From contig JBBIVA010000089.1 of the NCBI GenBank assembly GCA_037439945.1, positions 1-15,883 of the forward strand: DNA of 15,883 nucleotides. The letters run 5' to 3'. The DNA comes from CALEUX01 sp037439945 (lineage in GTDB: Bacteria; Bacteroidota; Bacteroidia; Bacteroidales; Marinilabiliaceae). The number at the start of each line of letters is the position of its first letter. The first letter of the stretch is position 1. The notes below the pieces were generated by a model that was not told the origin of the DNA, ran no database searches, and saw nothing but the letters and a program-made list of their open reading frames with translations. A program made the translations under genes and the position numbers. Positions 14,266 to 15,883 of this stretch are shown here, one piece after another.

Positions 14266-15474
14266 ATGGACGAATTGCTTAAATCAAAAGTATTAAATCT
14301 GGCCTCGCAATACCATCAGAACATAATTGATTGGCGCCGCTGGTTACATCAGAACCCTGAGTTATCCTTTGAGGAAACGAAAACAGCAGCTTTCGTTTGC
14401 AAAAAACTGGATGAAATGAATATACCTTATAAAACCGGATATGCCGGAAATGGTATAGTTGCCCGCATTGAAGGGCGCACTGCAAACGGCAGGGTTATAG
14501 CTTTACGTGCAGATATGGATGCATTACCAATAGAAGAAGATTCGGAAATAGAATACCGATCGATAAATAAAGGTGTTATGCATGCCTGCGGGCATGATTT
14601 TCATACTGCTTCACTACTTGGATCAGCGAAAATTCTTTCTGAAATAAAACCCCACTGGCACGGAGTGGTATTATTAATATTTCAACCGGGAGAAGAGAAA
14701 TTTCCGGGTGGAGCATCATTAATGTTAAATGAAGGTGCATTGCAAAATCCCACTCCTGAATTAATAATAGGCCATCACGTGTTACCGGATATGGAAACCG
14801 GGAAAGCAGGATTTAAAATGGGTAAATATATGGCATCAGGCGATGAAGTACATCTTACAATTGAAGGTAAAGGAGGCCATGCTGCCATGCCACACTCACT
14901 AAACGATACTGTGCTAGCAGCATCACATATCATAATTGCACTACAACAAGTTGTTAGCCGAATTGTACCAGCTACCATTCCAACAGTTCTATCCTTTGGG
15001 AGGATTGAAGGCAAGGGAGCAACAAATATTATTCCGGGCAAGGTTGAAATATCCGGAACACTTCGTACAATGAGTGAAGAATGGAGACCAATACTTAAAG
15101 AAAAAATCAAATCCATTGCTATGCATACGTCCCAGGCTATGGGTGTTTCATGTAAAATTGATATCAAGGATGGTTATCCGATGGTTTTCAATAATGAAGA
15201 GATTACCCAAAATGCCAGACAGTTTGCAGTATCTTACCTTGGATACGGAAATGTTGAAGATATGGATATAAGGATGACAGCCGAAGATTTTGGGTATTAT
15301 TGCCAACAATTCCCATCGACATTCTACCGTTTTGGTGTAAAAAGAAAAAATGGGATAACAGGAGAACTACATACTTCAGGTTTTAATCCCAATGAAGACT
15401 CACTTGAAACTTCATCAGGACTAATGGCATGGATTGCCTTAGGTTTTCTAAATAACAATAAAATAGCCAAATAA
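14266..15474 (+). CDS. M20 family metallo-amidohydrolase (N-acyl-amino acid hydrolase type)
   Basis: The protein has 402 residues, the normal length for the M20D amidohydrolases (hippurate hydrolase, N-acetyl/N-acyl-amino acid and indole-acetyl-amino acid hydrolases), which remove an acyl group from an amino acid. Metal-site features are in order: ADMDALPI (82-89), HACGHD (106-111) with Cys108 and His110, PGEE with Glu143-Glu144, GHHV with His170/171, and His369 in ELHTSGFNPNED. The lid/dimerisation domain begins near GKGGHAAMPH (201-210), whose His205 contacts substrate in relatives. MTAEDFGYY (337-345) is also typical. There is no signal peptide, so it is cytoplasmic. The substrate cannot be chosen from sequence. 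It has its own promoter; the ferredoxin follows but appears independently transcribed. Confidence 0.93.
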   Translation: MDELLKSKVLNLASQYHQNIIDWRRWLHQNPELSFEETKTAAFVCKKLDEMNIPYKTGYAGNGIVARIEGRTANGRVIALRADMDALPIEEDSEIEYRSINKGVMHACGHDFHTASLLGSAKILSEIKPHWHGVVLLIFQPGEEKFPGGASLMLNEGALQNPTPELIIGHHVLPDMETGKAGFKMGKYMASGDEVHLTIEGKGGHAAMPHSLNDTVLAASHIIIALQQVVSRIVPATIPTVLSFGRIEGKGATNIIPGKVEISGTLRTMSEEWRPILKEKIKSIAMHTSQAMGVSCKIDIKDGYPMVFNNEEITQNARQFAVSYLGYGNVEDMDIRMTAEDFGYYCQQFPSTFYRFGVKRKNGITGELHTSGFNPNEDSLETSSGLMAWIALGFLNNNKIAK

Positions 15475-15568
15475 TAAAAACAATATCTGAATTTAGGTGT
15501 TCTAATTTAAAACCCATACAAATAAGTTAAAAACAACCTAAATGGTTTTTATAATAAAAAAAACCGAA

Positions 15569-15576
15569 TAATTTTG
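15569..15576 (+). promoter_or_regulatory. -7 box TAATTTTG of the ferredoxin promoter
   Basis: This is an exact TANNTTTG match; the -33 position, about 18 bp upstream, is a T run instead of TTTG. Transcription would begin near 15583, after the in-frame TTG at 15574, which falls inside this box. That argues for the ATG at 15604 as the real start, with a leader of only about 20 nt. Confidence 0.55.
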
Positions 15577-15603
15577 CGTCAACTAAACATTAAAAAAAAA
15601 GAA

Positions 15604-15771
15604 ATGGCATACGTAATTAATGACGACTGCATTGCTTGTGGTAGCTGTGTTGATGAGTGTCCGGTAGAGGCTATCTCTGAAGGCGATATTTATAAAATTG
15701 ACCCAACCACCTGCACCGACTGCGGTACATGCGCTGATGTTTGCCCAACAGAAGCAATTCATCCAGCATAA
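15604..15771 (+). CDS. 2[4Fe-4S] ferredoxin, clostridial type
   Basis: The product has 55 residues, the classic size of clostridial ferredoxin. Two CxxCxxCxxxCP motifs are complete: Cys9, 12, 15 and 19, and Cys37, 40, 43 and 47, each binding clusters in the crossed pattern usual for this fold. It carries low-potential electrons in the cytoplasm, for example for pyruvate:ferredoxin oxidoreductase, hydrogenase or Rnf, and fits an anaerobic life style; the partner is not in this window. I start at the ATG at 15604 because the alternative TTG at 15574 lies in the promoter box and would add a lysine-rich 10-residue leader foreign to the family. A purine-rich AAAAAAAAAGAA run precedes the ATG. A strong terminator follows 17 bp after the stop. 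Confidence 0.96.
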   Translation: MAYVINDDCIACGSCVDECPVEAISEGDIYKIDPTTCTDCGTCADVCPTEAIHPA

Positions 15772-15788
15772 GTTTAATGAAAATGTAA

Positions 15789-15824
15789 AAGCCCCGTCTG
15801 AAAACAGCCGGGGCTTATTTTTTT
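15789..15824 (+). terminator. intrinsic terminator of the ferredoxin gene
   Basis: AAGCCCCG (15789-15796) pairs with CGGGGCTT (15809-15816); after one T/C mismatch an inner CTG / CAG stem closes an AAAA loop. A T run at 15818-15824 follows. Confidence 0.93.
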
Positions 15825-15832
15825 GGTCATAT

Positions 15833-15883
15833 TAAACCCAAATTTGTCTTTAGCCATTTTTTCTAATGACCGTCATTAGAAAT
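15833..15883. repeat. dispersed repeat, copy 2, cut by the window edge
   Basis: This segment is identical to 9444-9493 apart from one inserted A (CTTTAGCC against CTTTGCC). It ends at the last base of the window, still inside the similarity, so its true right boundary is unknown. It contains the same 11-bp-arm palindrome at 15860-15882. It lies just beyond the ferredoxin terminator. Confidence 0.92.

Noticed and set aside
14775..15167. Antisense frame of 130 codons inside the M20 amidohydrolase gene
   Set aside because: It is fully covered by a gene with intact metal-binding motifs; the antisense product has no recognisable features.
1..15883. Defence, toxin-antitoxin, phage or biosynthetic gene cluster
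   Set aside because: Every supported coding region falls in a known housekeeping, envelope or redox family, or is the single small membrane protein; no signature genes of such systems were seen.

Overview
The window looks like a chromosomal stretch from a member of the Bacteroidota, probably an anaerobic one of the Bacteroidales/Marinilabiliales kind. The evidence is the set of families (DUF4294 protein, tandem DUF1573 protein, DUF4369-type thioredoxin lipoprotein, MeaB with the long N-terminal extension usual in this phylum), AT-rich DNA, starts without Shine-Dalgarno sequences, promoters of the TTTG / TANNTTTG type, and a clostridial-type 2[4Fe-4S] ferredoxin. The genus cannot be named from this.

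Layout. Positions 1-435 are AT-rich non-coding DNA. A small two-helix membrane protein (436-927) is followed 11 nt later by a lipoprotein prolyl oligopeptidase (939-3071). Next comes a lipoprotein with an OmpA-like segment and TPRs (3339-5060), with tandem promoter-like boxes in front and a strong bidirectional terminator behind. A TrmH-family RNA methyltransferase (5267-5815, minus) is divergent from a plus-strand run of sucC, nfo (overlapping sucC by one base) and a DUF4294 gene. That run converges on elbB (8655-9314, minus). A 413-bp gap rich in hairpins, carrying one copy of a dispersed repeat, separates elbB from the minus-strand pair meaB -> TlpA-like thioredoxin lipoprotein (11959-9728). 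A 430-bp gap with a MITE-like element precedes a minus-strand DUF1573 gene (12390-13469). A 796-bp AT-rich gap then leads to an M20 amidohydrolase (14266-15474) and a ferredoxin (15604-15771) with its own promoter and terminator. The second copy of the dispersed repeat is cut by the right edge of the window.

How the genes fit together. These are mostly housekeeping and envelope functions, not one dedicated system. SucC makes or uses succinyl-CoA, and MeaB protects methylmalonyl-CoA mutase, which interconverts succinyl-CoA and methylmalonyl-CoA, so both touch succinate/propionate metabolism although they are not in one operon. Ferredoxin supplies low-potential electrons. The peptidase and the amidohydrolase handle peptides and acylated amino acids. 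Nfo repairs DNA and TrmH modifies RNA.

I found no CRISPR array, phage, toxin-antitoxin, defence or secondary-metabolite system, and no tRNA or rRNA. The most unusual material is non-coding: the near-identical 50-bp repeat with an 11-bp-arm palindrome (9444-9493 and 15833-15883), the hairpin cluster at 9545-9715, and the 175-bp inverted-repeat element at 12068-12242.
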